Assembly: GCA_027493405.1 (NCBI GenBank)
Contig: JAOSKV010000003.1
Coordinates: forward strand, 211,785 to 275,784
Direction of reading: 5' to 3'
Length of the DNA: 64,000 bases
DNA from: FEB-22 sp003105195
GTDB lineage: Bacteria > Pseudomonadota > Alphaproteobacteria > Rhizobiales > Xanthobacteraceae
Part shown: one piece after another, positions 28,873-36,805 of the stretch
Layout: each line of letters begins with the position of its first letter
Numbering within the stretch: the stretch's first letter is position 1
Translations under genes and position numbers: made by a program
Notes under the pieces: model-generated
The model's input: the letters and a program-made list of their open reading frames with translations, nothing else
What the model was told of the DNA's origin: nothing
Database searches by the model: none

Positions 28873-30304
28873 TCAGTCGCGTCGGCGCGAGATCACGTAG
28901 GACTCGTCGTAGAACCACAGGCCGCCCTGCTGGCGCAGCACCTCGCGCGTCGCCCGCAGGTAGCGGTCGTCGCTCACCACGTCGCCGAGCCGGTCGTCCT
29001 CGACCTGCGCGACATAGATCGCGGCGTTCCAGGCGGCGAACAGAGTGGAGGTGCCGATCGATCCGGACAGCTCCGAAGGGAGCGTGTGCATGTCGTAGCG
29101 GAACAGGGAGCGGTTGTCCGCATAGGCGTTGAAGTTGAGGTCGCGGCCGGCCGGGCCGACCTCCTGCTTCACGGCCTTGAGGATCTGGTGGCGGTCGTGG
29201 ACGAAAGGATTGTCGCCGGGCCAGACCTTCTGGATGATCTCCATGCCGGGGTCGTGGCCGTAGGAGTGGATCGCCAGCAGGCGTCCCCCGGGGCCGAGCG
29301 CGCGCGCGAGCGGGGCGATCACGCGCTTGGCCTTGAAGTCGAGCGAGGCGCGCGCGCGATAGGGCTGCGAGGCGATCACGAGATCGTAGTTCGCGACCGT
29401 GCCGCCGGGGCGCGGGATGATCGGGTCGAGCAGAAAGCGGTGGTCGTCGCGATAGATCACCAGCACCACGGGGCGCTCGTAGACCGGGTTGCCGGTCTTC
29501 GGGCTGACCGTCGCCTTCCAGTTCTCGGCCAGGAACGGCTCGAGATCCATGATCTGCGATTCGAAGCGGTGCGCGGTGCTGCCGGCGAGCGGCAGCTCGT
29601 GCCAGACGAGGCTCGAGGCGGCGCTGAGCGACTTGACCGCGAGCCAGGGCGCGTCCGTATAGGCGAGGTTGGTGAGCACCAGCGCGGTCGAGGGGTGCTC
29701 GAGGAACCGGTCCGCCATCTTCTGCAAGGTGAGGCGGATGTCCTCGAGGCTGATCTCCTTGCCGACGATGTAGAAGGGCATGTGCGGGAAGCGGTCGTGC
29801 ATCGAGCGCATCACGCGGGTGAGCACCGAGCCGTCACCGACGCCGGCATCGAACAGGCGCACCGCCGGCGGGCGCGGATGGATGCTCGCGAGCTCGAGCG
29901 AGACGCGGTGTGCGACCACCCATTTCTCGCTGCAGGTATTCACGAACAGCAGGTATTTCTGCCGGTTGTCGAAAAAGCGGAAATTGCGCTGCGGGTCGTC
30001 GCCGCCGGTGGGCGGGGGGCGCAGGTCGGGCCGGGACCGGAATCGACGAGACCGGCATGGCCGAGGAGGCGAAGCGGAGCTCCGCGGGGCGCTCGATGAT
30101 TCCCGAGCGGCCGAGCGCGTCCGGGTGGCGGTTCGCCGCGATGAAGGAGCGGATCCGGTCGAGGGTCTCGGTGGTGATCCGGCCGCCGTTGCGCAGCCGG
30201 CTCGCGAGCTTGCCGTCGTTGACGGCGCGGCGGCCGAAGGTCGACTCGGCCAGCCCGGACTGTCGACAGAATTCGGAGATCTCGCGGAGAATCACATCGT
30301 TCAT
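28873..30304 (-). CDS. SAM-dependent methyltransferase with N-terminal HTH-like region (one frameshift)
   Basis: About 476 residues after repair. N-terminal part (30304 down to about 30110; MNDVILREISEFCRQSGLAE, RLRNGGRITTETLDRIRSF) looks like a short repressor-type helix-turn-helix. After a Pro-rich linker the frame breaks in the G-run 30014-30019, where one G too many is present. It continues as PPTGGDDPQRNFRFF and a class I methyltransferase with FDAGVGDGSVL as SAM motif. The start has GGAGGAAA upstream. Its target is unknown. It is the first gene of a pair with the MTHFR-like gene; whether it binds DNA is untested. Confidence 0.75.
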
Positions 30305-30422
30305 GGCGTCGTTTCCTCCGGTCCGCTGCGCGCATCGCCGCAGTCTCAGGGCTGCGTTCGGTCCCGCGCGGGACACGGGAGCGAGCCAATCAAAGGCGGC
30401 GAGGTCTCGTCAACCACAAAAC

Positions 30423-30443
30423 GTCCCACTTCTGTGGTGGGCA
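30423..30443. promoter_or_regulatory. GTCCCAC-N7-GTGGGCA palindrome
   Basis: Same arm sequence and 7-base spacing as the perfect palindrome at 16798-16818, with two mismatched outer bases on the right arm. It lies about 120 bases before the HTH-methyltransferase start and is an operator candidate. Confidence 0.45.
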
Positions 30444-30449
30444 GATATA

Positions 30450-30463
30450 TGGGATTCATCCCA
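30450..30463. promoter_or_regulatory. TGGGATTCATCCCA palindrome
   Basis: Perfect 6-bp arms around TC, six bases beyond the previous palindrome and in a locally AT-rich setting (AGATATATGGG). It may form a compound operator with that site. Confidence 0.4.
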
Positions 30464-30676
30464 ATGGCGCGCCAGGATAATGCGGTGGACCAATTGCCGC
30501 GCGAGGCAACATCGCCAGTTCCCCTCGAGGCTCGGGGCGGGCTCAGGGCTTGCAGGGAGCAGACCATGGGGGTTCGTTCTGCCCACCAAGAGCTGGAGTG
30601 GGCAGGTCGACCCCAGTGGGTGCCGATGGGCGGCGAGGGGCGCAGCCGAGGCCGCGAGGGCCGACGCCCCGTCGGC

Positions 30677-31762
30677 TCAGCCGAGGGCGGCCAGCACCGC
30701 CTTGGCGACCGCGGCGGTGCCGTCGGGGCCGCCGAACTCGGTGGGCCTGAGGCCGTCCGCGAAGGCGCGGTCGACAGCCTGCTCGATGCGCGCGGCAGCT
30801 TCCGCGGCGGGCGGGTGGTCGTGCCGGTCGGCGAGCCAGTCCAGCATCATGGCGGCGGAGAGGATCATGGCGGTCGGGTTGGCGATGCCCTTGCCCATGA
30901 TGTCGGGCGCGGTGCCGTGGCAGGGCTGGAACACCGCGTGCTTGTCGCCGATATCGGCCGAGGGCGCCATGCCCATCCCGCCGATCAGGCCGGCGGTGAG
31001 GTCGGACAGGATGTCGCCGAACATGTTCTCGGTCACCAGCACGTCGAAATCCCAGGGGCGGCGCACCAGCGCGGCCGAGCAGGCATCGATGTAGATGTGC
31101 TGCGGCGTCACCTCGGGATGGAGCGCGGCGCGCTCGTCGAAGAGCTGCCGGAAGAACGCGAAGGCGCGGAAGATGTTGGCCTTGTCGACGCAGTGGAGCA
31201 TGCCCCTGCCGCCGCGCGCCTTGCGCCGCGCGGCGAGGCGGAACGAGAAGTCGAACAGGCGCTCCGAGGTGCGGCGCGTGATCACCAGGGTCTCGCGCGC
31301 CTCCTCGTGCGTCACCACGCCCTTGCCCATGGAGGCGAACAGGCCCTCGGTCGACTCGCGGATCACCACGAGGTCGATGCCGCGCTCGGCCGCCCCGACG
31401 ATCGGGCTCGGCACGCCGGGCAGCAGGCGGGCGGGGCGCACGCCCGCATAGAGGTCGAAGATGAAGCGCAGCTCCACTTGCGGCGCGATCTCGGTCCCGT
31501 CGGGATAGCGGATATGCGGCAGCCCGCAGGCGCCGAGCAGGATCGCATCGGTCTCCTCGCAGAGCCGCACGGTCGGTTCGGGCAGGGCGGTCCCGGTCTC
31601 CCGGTAGTGCCCGGCGCCGGCGGGCGCCTGCGTGAAGCGGAATCGCAGGTTCTGCGTCGTCGCCTCGACGCGCGCGAGCACCTCGCGGGCGGGCGCCATC
31701 ACCTCGGGGCCGATGCCGTCGCCGGGCAGGACCGCGATGTGGAAGCTGTCATTGGCTTTCAT
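30677..31762 (-). CDS. Isopropylmalate/isocitrate/tartrate dehydrogenase family protein
   Basis: 361 residues. NAD-dependent decarboxylating dehydrogenase of beta-hydroxyacids: FHIAVLPGDGIGPEVM at the N-terminus, RESTEGLF for substrate binding, the metal-binding TENMFGDILSDLTAG region, and CHGTAPDIMGKGIANP for nucleotide binding. True LeuB genes normally sit with leuCD; here the neighbours are hydroxypyruvate isomerase and an SDR, so tartrate, malate or tetronate-type acids are more likely substrates. The start at 31762 (MKANDSFH) is chosen over a longer frame that would overlap the divergent gene. Confidence 0.88.
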   Translation of the reverse strand: MKANDSFHIAVLPGDGIGPEVMAPAREVLARVEATTQNLRFRFTQAPAGAGHYRETGTALPEPTVRLCEETDAILLGACGLPHIRYPDGTEIAPQVELRFIFDLYAGVRPARLLPGVPSPIVGAAERGIDLVVIRESTEGLFASMGKGVVTHEEARETLVITRRTSERLFDFSFRLAARRKARGGRGMLHCVDKANIFRAFAFFRQLFDERAALHPEVTPQHIYIDACSAALVRRPWDFDVLVTENMFGDILSDLTAGLIGGMGMAPSADIGDKHAVFQPCHGTAPDIMGKGIANPTAMILSAAMMLDWLADRHDHPPAAEAAARIEQAVDRAFADGLRPTEFGGPDGTAAVAKAVLAALG

Positions 31763-31854
31763 GGGACCGTGTCGGCTGGGGGCACCGGGCAGGACGGGTA
31801 ATGAATACGCAAAGGCTTGCGCATGCAAGGCGAAGTCGCGCAGAGTCGCGCCGC

Positions 31855-32640
31855 ATGCCTCGCTTCGCCGCCAATCTCGGACTGCTGTTCCCCGACCGTC
31901 CCCTGATCGAGCGCTTCGAAGCGGCCGCCAAGGCCGGCTTCACGGCGGTCGAGGCGCAGTTTCCCTACGACTACCCGGCCCCGGCCGTGAAGGCGCAGAT
32001 CGAGAAGCACGACCTCGCCTTCCTGGGCCTCAACACGGCACCGGGTCGGCCCGGCGAATCCGGCCTCGGCGCGGTGCCGGGTCGCGAGCAGGACTTCGCG
32101 GCGGTGTTCCTGCAGGCGCTCGACTACGCGGTCGCGATCGGCGGGCGCGCGATCCACTGCATGGCGGGCGCGGTGCCGGCGCGCAAGCGCGCGGCCGGCG
32201 AGCGGACCTTCGTCTCCAACCTGACGCTGCTCGCCGACCTCGCGGCCGAGAAGAACATCACGCTGCTGATCGAGCCGCTCAACACCCGCGATCGGCCGAA
32301 CTACGCGCTCACGCGCGTCGAACAGGCGGCCGAGATCATCCGCGCGACCGGCAAATCCAACATCAAGATCCAATTCGACTTCTACCATCTGCAAATCATG
32401 CAGGGCGATCTGCTCACGCGCTTCGAGAAGCACTTCGACCTGATCGGCCATGTCCAGGTCGCCGCGGTGCCCTCGCGCGCGGAACCGGACGAGGGCGAGG
32501 TGAACTACCCGCAGATCTTCAAGGCGCTCGATGCCATGGGCTACGCGGGCTGGATCGGCGCCGAATACAATCCGCGCGGGCGCACCGAGGACGGGCTCGG
32601 CTGGGCGCGGCCCTACGGCATCGTGCCGCGGGATACATGA
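31855..32640 (+). CDS. hyi: Hydroxypyruvate isomerase family protein (Hyi/OtnI)
   Basis: 261-residue TIM barrel. Interconverts hydroxypyruvate and tartronate semialdehyde, or in the OtnI branch 2-oxotetronates. Family features: FAANLGLLFPDRPLIERFEA, catalytic Glu in LLIEPLNTRD, IQFDFYHLQIMQGDL and the second Glu in GAEYNPRG. The ATG at 31855 is used because the longer frame begins with a non-family Arg-rich stretch. It is followed by an SDR gene 22 bases on, and divergent from the IPMDH-like gene; the three may form a glyoxylate or tetronate pathway. Confidence 0.9.
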   Translation: MPRFAANLGLLFPDRPLIERFEAAAKAGFTAVEAQFPYDYPAPAVKAQIEKHDLAFLGLNTAPGRPGESGLGAVPGREQDFAAVFLQALDYAVAIGGRAIHCMAGAVPARKRAAGERTFVSNLTLLADLAAEKNITLLIEPLNTRDRPNYALTRVEQAAEIIRATGKSNIKIQFDFYHLQIMQGDLLTRFEKHFDLIGHVQVAAVPSRAEPDEGEVNYPQIFKALDAMGYAGWIGAEYNPRGRTEDGLGWARPYGIVPRDT

Positions 32641-32662
32641 CCCGACATCAGGGAGGACCGGC

Positions 32663-33409
32663 ATGCGTCTGAAAGGCAAGCGAGCGATCGTCACCGGAGC
32701 GGGCTCCGGCTTCGGGGAAGGCATCGCGGAGACCTTCGCGCGCGAGGGCGCGCGGGTCGCGGTGGTGGACATCAACGAGGCGGCCGCGAAGGCGGTGGCC
32801 GGCAGGCTCGGTGGCCAGGCGATCGCGCTGCGCTGCGACGTTTCGAAGGGAAGCGACGTCGAGGCGACCGTGAAGGCGACGCTGGACGCCTTCGGCGGAC
32901 TCGACATCCTGGTCAACAATGCCGGCATCAGCCACGTGCGCGGGCCGATGACCGAGGTGAAGGAGGAGGAGTTCGACCGCATGTTCGCGGTCAACGTGAA
33001 GTCGATCTACCTGTTCGCCAAGGCCGTGGTGCCGGTGTTCCGCCGCAACGGCTCCGGCGTGATCATCAATATCGGGTCGACCGCGGGCGTGCGGCCGCGC
33101 CCGGGGCTGACCTGGTACAACGCCTCGAAGGGCGCCGTGAACCTCGTCTCCAAGTCGATGGCGGTCGAGCTCGCGCCCGACAAGATCCGCGTGTGCGCGC
33201 TCGCGCCGGTCGCGGGCGAGACGCCGCTGCTGCCGACCTTCATGGGCGGCGATTCCGAGGAGCTGCGCGCGGCGTTCCGGGCGAGCGTCCCGCTCGGCCG
33301 GCTCTCGACGCCGCGGGACATCGCCAACGCCACGCTGTTCCTCGCCTCCGACGAGGCCGAGTTCCTCACCGGCGTGGTGCTGGAGGTGGACGGCGGGCGC
33401 TGCATCTGA
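32663..33409 (+). CDS. Short-chain dehydrogenase/reductase
   Basis: 248 residues, classical SDR: TGAGSGFGEG nucleotide motif, NNAG, Ser in IGSTAG and the YNASK catalytic pair, ending in EVDGGRCI. The GGGAGGA site five bases before the ATG fixes the start. Asp in VVVDINE suggests NAD preference. Placed directly after hyi; tartronate-semialdehyde or a related hydroxyacid is a plausible substrate, but SDR specificity cannot be read from sequence. Confidence 0.92.
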   Translation: MRLKGKRAIVTGAGSGFGEGIAETFAREGARVAVVDINEAAAKAVAGRLGGQAIALRCDVSKGSDVEATVKATLDAFGGLDILVNNAGISHVRGPMTEVKEEEFDRMFAVNVKSIYLFAKAVVPVFRRNGSGVIINIGSTAGVRPRPGLTWYNASKGAVNLVSKSMAVELAPDKIRVCALAPVAGETPLLPTFMGGDSEELRAAFRASVPLGRLSTPRDIANATLFLASDEAEFLTGVVLEVDGGRCI

Positions 33410-33550
33410 GTCTCGCGCATTCGCCGGCGAATTCCCTGCAAATTGCCGGCGATCTCGCGCGGAAGGTTTACGCGCCTTTCAGCCGGCCGCGCCACACTTC
33501 CGGCGCGGGCTCGAGGAGAGCCGGCGGCGGACCTTGTCTGGATCGAGGCC

Positions 33551-33784
33551 ATGCTGACGTCGCGGAGCGAGCGATTCGTCTGGGCGAAGCGGGATTTCCA
33601 TCCCGATCCCCCGCTGTTTCGCGTGCTCGCGCGGCGCTGGCGGCCGCTCGCCGGCGGCGCCGAGGCTCCCGTCTACCGCAGTGCGCCGATGCCGCGGCGC
33701 GGTCGAGGTGAAGAAAAGGCGATCTCGCGCAACATTCTGTTCACCAAGTCGCGCGGCTGGAGCCCGTGGCTCTGGGTGCGGTGA
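33551..33784 (+). CDS. Small basic hypothetical protein
   Basis: 77 residues from the ATG at 33551 (GAGG two to five bases upstream), rich in Arg, Trp and Pro (FVWAKRDFHPDPPLF, RGWSPWLWVR). No domain recognised. Codon use is compatible with coding but weak evidence overall; a longer frame from 33443 looks like shadow sequence. It sits between the SDR gene and the convergent YbaK-type gene. Confidence 0.4.
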   Translation: MLTSRSERFVWAKRDFHPDPPLFRVLARRWRPLAGGAEAPVYRSAPMPRRGRGEEKAISRNILFTKSRGWSPWLWVR

Positions 33785-33794
33785 GGTTTGCGGA

Positions 33795-34277
33795 TCAGCT
33801 CACCGCGATCACGGGTGCGCCGAGCGCCTGCCGCAGTATCTTCGGATTCACCGGAAAGACCGCGCGCGGCGTGCCGGCCGCGGCCCAGACCACGTCGTAC
33901 TGCAGCAGGTCGGCGTCCATGCGGGTCGCGAGCGCGCTCGCGTGGCCGAACGGCGGAATGCCGCCGATCGCGAAGCCGGTGATCGCGCGCACGGTGTCGG
34001 CGTCCGGCCGCTTCAGCTTCTCGCCCAGGTGCACGGCGACGCCCTTCTCGTTCACGCGATTGCTGCCGGAGACCAGGAGCAGATAGGGCCTGCCGCTTTC
34101 GGCGCCGATGAACACCAGCGACTTGATGATCTGGCCGACCGTCACGCCGCAGGCGGCGGCCGCCTCCTCGGCGGTGCGGGTCGGGCTCTCCATCTCGCGC
34201 ACCGTGACGGCGAGGCCGAGGGCCACGGCCGCGTCCTGCACCCTGCGCGCGCTGGCGGGCAGCTCGTTCATCGCCAT
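33795..34277 (-). CDS. YbaK/EbsC-type aminoacyl-tRNA deacylase
   Basis: 160 residues in the YbaK/ProX editing fold. These proteins hydrolyse misacylated tRNAs such as Cys-tRNAPro or Ala-tRNAPro in the cytoplasm. Family pieces: QIIKSLVFIG with the conserved Lys, AITGFAIGGIPPFGH and AAGTPRAVFPVNP. It starts four bases after the stop of the metallophosphoesterase gene, so they share a message. Confidence 0.9.
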   Translation of the reverse strand: MAMNELPASARRVQDAAVALGLAVTVREMESPTRTAEEAAAACGVTVGQIIKSLVFIGAESGRPYLLLVSGSNRVNEKGVAVHLGEKLKRPDADTVRAITGFAIGGIPPFGHASALATRMDADLLQYDVVWAAAGTPRAVFPVNPKILRQALGAPVIAVS

Positions 34278-34281
34278 CTCC

Positions 34282-35175
34282 TCATCCGATCAGCATCTCG
34301 CGGCGCAGCTCGGCGACTCCGTCGCGGTCGTGGCGCAGGCCGCGCGAGGTGACCTCGCAGGTCCAGCCGCCCGGCCGGCCGCCGATCCGATAGAGATTGT
34401 AGGCGGCCGGCTCCCGGTCGCCGCCCGGCGCCGCGGAGGCGGACGGCACGCCGACCACGGGAATCGTGCCGTGCGGGCCTTCGAGTCGCACGACGGCGTG
34501 CTCGTGGTGGTGGCCGTGCAGCACCAGCTCGGCGCCGTGCTCGGCGAGAAGCGCGCGAAACGGCAGGGCGTCGAGCAGGCGCTTGTGGCGCGCATGGCCG
34601 GCGGTGGGCGGATGATGGATCAGCACCACGCGGAACACGGACTCGCTGGCGAGCGTGACGAGCAGCTCGGCGAAGCGCGCGAGTTGCTCGCCGCCGAGCC
34701 GGCCGGTGGCGAGAAAGGGCGCGGTCGGCACCGCCGTGGACAGCCCGATGAGCGCGAGCGGTCCGCGCCGGCGCACGAAGGGAAAGCCCGGCCAGGGCGT
34801 GGCGTCGGGGTCGCCGCGCATGTAGTCGCCCCAGTGGCGGCCCGCATGGTCGACGACCCGGCGCACATAGACGTCGTGATTGCCGGGCACCAGCGAGACG
34901 TCGGCGGGCGTGCCGAGGCGCGCGAGCCATTCGCCGGCGGGCGCGAACTCGGCGGCGAGCGCGATGTTGACGAGATCGCCGGTGAGCGCGACGTGGTCCG
35001 GCCGCGCGGCCTTGAGGTCGTCGACGAGGGCGGCGAGCGCCTCGGTGCTGTGGTGGCGCCGGCGATTGCGCGACCAGTTGACGAAGCCGATCGCGCGCTT
35101 GCCGGCGAGCTCGGCGAAGCGCGGCGCCGGCAGCGGCCCGAGATGGGGATCGGAGAGATGCGCGAGAAGGAACAT
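34282..35175 (-). CDS. Calcineurin-like metallophosphoesterase
   Basis: 297 residues. All five metal-binding blocks are seen: SDPHLG, GDLVN, PGNHDVY, LIHHPP and GHHHEH, so a two-metal phosphodiesterase/phosphatase is expected. The overall pattern resembles the cyclic-nucleotide phosphodiesterase-like group, but the substrate cannot be set. No signal peptide, so cytoplasmic. First gene of a pair with the YbaK-type deacylase; its start lies 10 bases after the stop of mbfA on the same strand. Confidence 0.9.
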   Translation of the reverse strand: MFLLAHLSDPHLGPLPAPRFAELAGKRAIGFVNWSRNRRRHHSTEALAALVDDLKAARPDHVALTGDLVNIALAAEFAPAGEWLARLGTPADVSLVPGNHDVYVRRVVDHAGRHWGDYMRGDPDATPWPGFPFVRRRGPLALIGLSTAVPTAPFLATGRLGGEQLARFAELLVTLASESVFRVVLIHHPPTAGHARHKRLLDALPFRALLAEHGAELVLHGHHHEHAVVRLEGPHGTIPVVGVPSASAAPGGDREPAAYNLYRIGGRPGGWTCEVTSRGLRHDRDGVAELRREMLIG

Positions 35176-35185
35176 CGCTTGTTAT

Positions 35186-36142
35186 TTAAGCGCTGCCGAT
35201 GAGAATTCCCGCCAGGAAGACGAGGGCGCCGCCGACCATGACCTGGAAGGTGGCGGCGAGGAAGGGCGTGTCCATGTAGCGCCAGCGGATCCAGGAGATC
35301 GCGGCGAGCTCGACGACCACCACCACGACGGCGAGCACGGTGGCGATCCAGAAATCCGGGATCAGATAGGGCAGCGTATGGCCGATGCCGCCGATGGTGG
35401 TCATCAACCCGGAGACCGTGCCGCGCAGCCAGGGCGTGCCGCGGCCGGTGAGCGAGCCGTCGTCGGAGAGCGCCTCGGCGAAGCCCATCGAGATGCCGGC
35501 GCCGACCGAGGCCGCGAGGCCGACCAGGAAGGTTTCCCAGGTGCTGTGGGTCGCAAACGCGGCCGCGAACAGCGGCGCGAGCGTGGAGACCGAGCCGTCC
35601 ATCAGCCCGGCGAGGCCGGGCTGGACATACTGCAGCACGAACATGCGCCGCGCGGTCTCATCCTCCTCGCGCCTGGCATCGGGCGTGAGGATGCGCTCGC
35701 CGAGCCGCTCGGCCAGGCGCTCGTGCCGGTCCTCGGCCTCGGCGAGGCGGACGAGCAATTCGCGGACCGAGGCGTCGCGTGCCGCCTCGGCGGCCTTGCG
35801 ATAGAAGCGCCCGGTCTCGTATTCCATGGTGGCGGCGTATTTGCGCACCTCGTCGAGGCCGAGCGGCCGCACCAGCCAGAGCGGCTTATGCTTGACGAAG
35901 CCCTTGACGTCCTGGCGCCGCACCAGCGGCAGATAGTCCCCGAACTTCTCGCGGTAGAGGTCGAAGAGCAGGGTGCGGTGGCGGACCTCCTCCTCGGCCA
36001 TCTCCTCGAACACCTGGGCCGAGGCCGGGAAGCTCTCGCGCAGGCCCTCGGCGAAGCCGCGATAGATGCGGCTGTCCTCCTCCTCGTTGGAGATGGCGAG
36101 TGCCAGGATCTCCTGCTCGCTCAAGTCGGCGAATCGCTTCAC
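35186..36142 (-). CDS. mbfA: MbfA, ferritin-like iron exporter (erythrin-VIT1 fusion)
   Basis: 318 residues. The N-terminal ferritin-like di-iron domain (about 1-165) has SNEEEDSRIYRGFAE, EMAEEEVRHRTLLF, EYETGRFYRKAAE and AEAEDRHERLAE, giving the usual Glu and ExxH ligands. The C-terminal VIT1-type transporter domain (about 175-318) has several membrane helices (GLAGLMDGSVSTLAPLFAAA). MbfA exports iron and protects against peroxide stress in rhizobia, where Irr controls it. The start is a GTG at 36142 (VKRFADLSEQE) behind a GGGGG site. A short AT-rich stretch precedes it. Confidence 0.93.
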   Translation of the reverse strand: MKRFADLSEQEILALAISNEEEDSRIYRGFAEGLRESFPASAQVFEEMAEEEVRHRTLLFDLYREKFGDYLPLVRRQDVKGFVKHKPLWLVRPLGLDEVRKYAATMEYETGRFYRKAAEAARDASVRELLVRLAEAEDRHERLAERLGERILTPDARREEDETARRMFVLQYVQPGLAGLMDGSVSTLAPLFAAAFATHSTWETFLVGLAASVGAGISMGFAEALSDDGSLTGRGTPWLRGTVSGLMTTIGGIGHTLPYLIPDFWIATVLAVVVVVVELAAISWIRWRYMDTPFLAATFQVMVGGALVFLAGILIGSA

Positions 36143-36152
36143 GGCGGCCCCC

Positions 36153-36171
36153 TGATATTGGAATTGATATA
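36153..36171. promoter_or_regulatory. AT-rich promoter/operator candidate between mbfA and the NUDIX gene
   Basis: GATATTGGAATTGATATAG, an AT-rich, weakly symmetric element in a 51-base divergent gap. Position suggests it holds the mbfA promoter and perhaps an iron-regulator site; it does not clearly match the published Irr box. Confidence 0.35.
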
Positions 36172-36193
36172 GACAGCCGATGACGGTTCCGCC

Positions 36194-36669
36194 ATGACCC
36201 CGCTGCGCCGCGCCCTTGAACCCGCGATCCGCCGCGCAATGCACGCCTATTGGCGGCTTTCGCGCGGCATGACGCTCGGCGTGCGGGCGCTGGTGGTCAA
36301 CGCAGCCGGGGAGGTGTTCCTGGTCAAGCACAGCTATGTGGCGGGCTGGCACCTGCCGGGGGCGGCGTCGAGCCGGGGGAGACCTGGATGGACGCGCTCA
36401 GGCGCGAGCTTCACGAGGAGGGGCGCATCGTGCCGGGCGGCGAGGTGACGCTGCACGGCCTCTTCTACAACGCCCGGGTCTCGCGCCGCGACCACGTGGC
36501 GGTGTTCGTCGTGCGCGACTTCCGCCAGGACGGCGCGCCGGTGCCGGACCGCGAGATCGTCGCGCACGGCTTCTTCGCGCCCGGGGCGCTGCCGGCCGAC
36601 GCCACGCCGGGCACGCGGGCGCGCATCGCCGAGGTGCTGCAGGGCGCGCCGGTGAGCGCGCGGTGGTGA
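36194..36669 (+). CDS. NUDIX hydrolase (one frameshift)
   Basis: About 158 residues after repair. The start MTPLRRALEPAIRRAMHAYW leads to LVKHSYVAGWHLPG; a G is missing from the run 36358-36362, after which the other frame gives GGVEPGETWMDALRRELHEE, a complete NUDIX box (Gx5Ex7REUxEExGU). These enzymes cleave nucleoside diphosphate derivatives; the substrate is unknown. It is divergent from mbfA and followed by a palindromic repeat. The break is a single homopolymer base and may be a sequence error. Confidence 0.85.
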
Positions 36670-36686
36670 GGGCGAACCGTCTCCAC

Positions 36687-36805
36687 GCGTCACCCCGGCC
36701 GAGCGCGAAGCGCGAGAGCCGGGGTCCATACGCCCGGCATGGCCGTATGCGCGGGGGCGGTGGCTATGAATCCCGGCTCTCGCTATCGCTCGGCCGGGAT
36801 GACGC
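36687..36805. repeat. Palindromic intergenic repeat, copy C
   Basis: GCGTCACCCCGGCCGAGCG at the left and CGCTCGGCCGGGATGACGC at the right, with GAGAGCCGGGGTCC / GAATCCCGGCTCTC inside: the same family as copy A at 24512-24697. Its right part encodes the last residues and the stop codon of the minus-strand gene ending at 36764. Confidence 0.9.

Larger units (their letters stand above)
30305..30676. other. 372-base intergenic region with two palindromes
   Basis: Upstream region of the HTH-methyltransferase gene; the next gene on the far side (IPMDH-like) ends at 30677. It contains the palindromes annotated at 30423-30443 and 30450-30463. No convincing open frame. Confidence 0.6.

Noticed and set aside
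30677..31762. leuB
   Set aside because: The fold fits, but there are no leuCD neighbours and the context is sugar-acid metabolism.
36153..36171. Irr box in front of mbfA
   Set aside because: The AT-rich element does not match the known paired TTTAGAA/TTCTAAA pattern well enough to name it.
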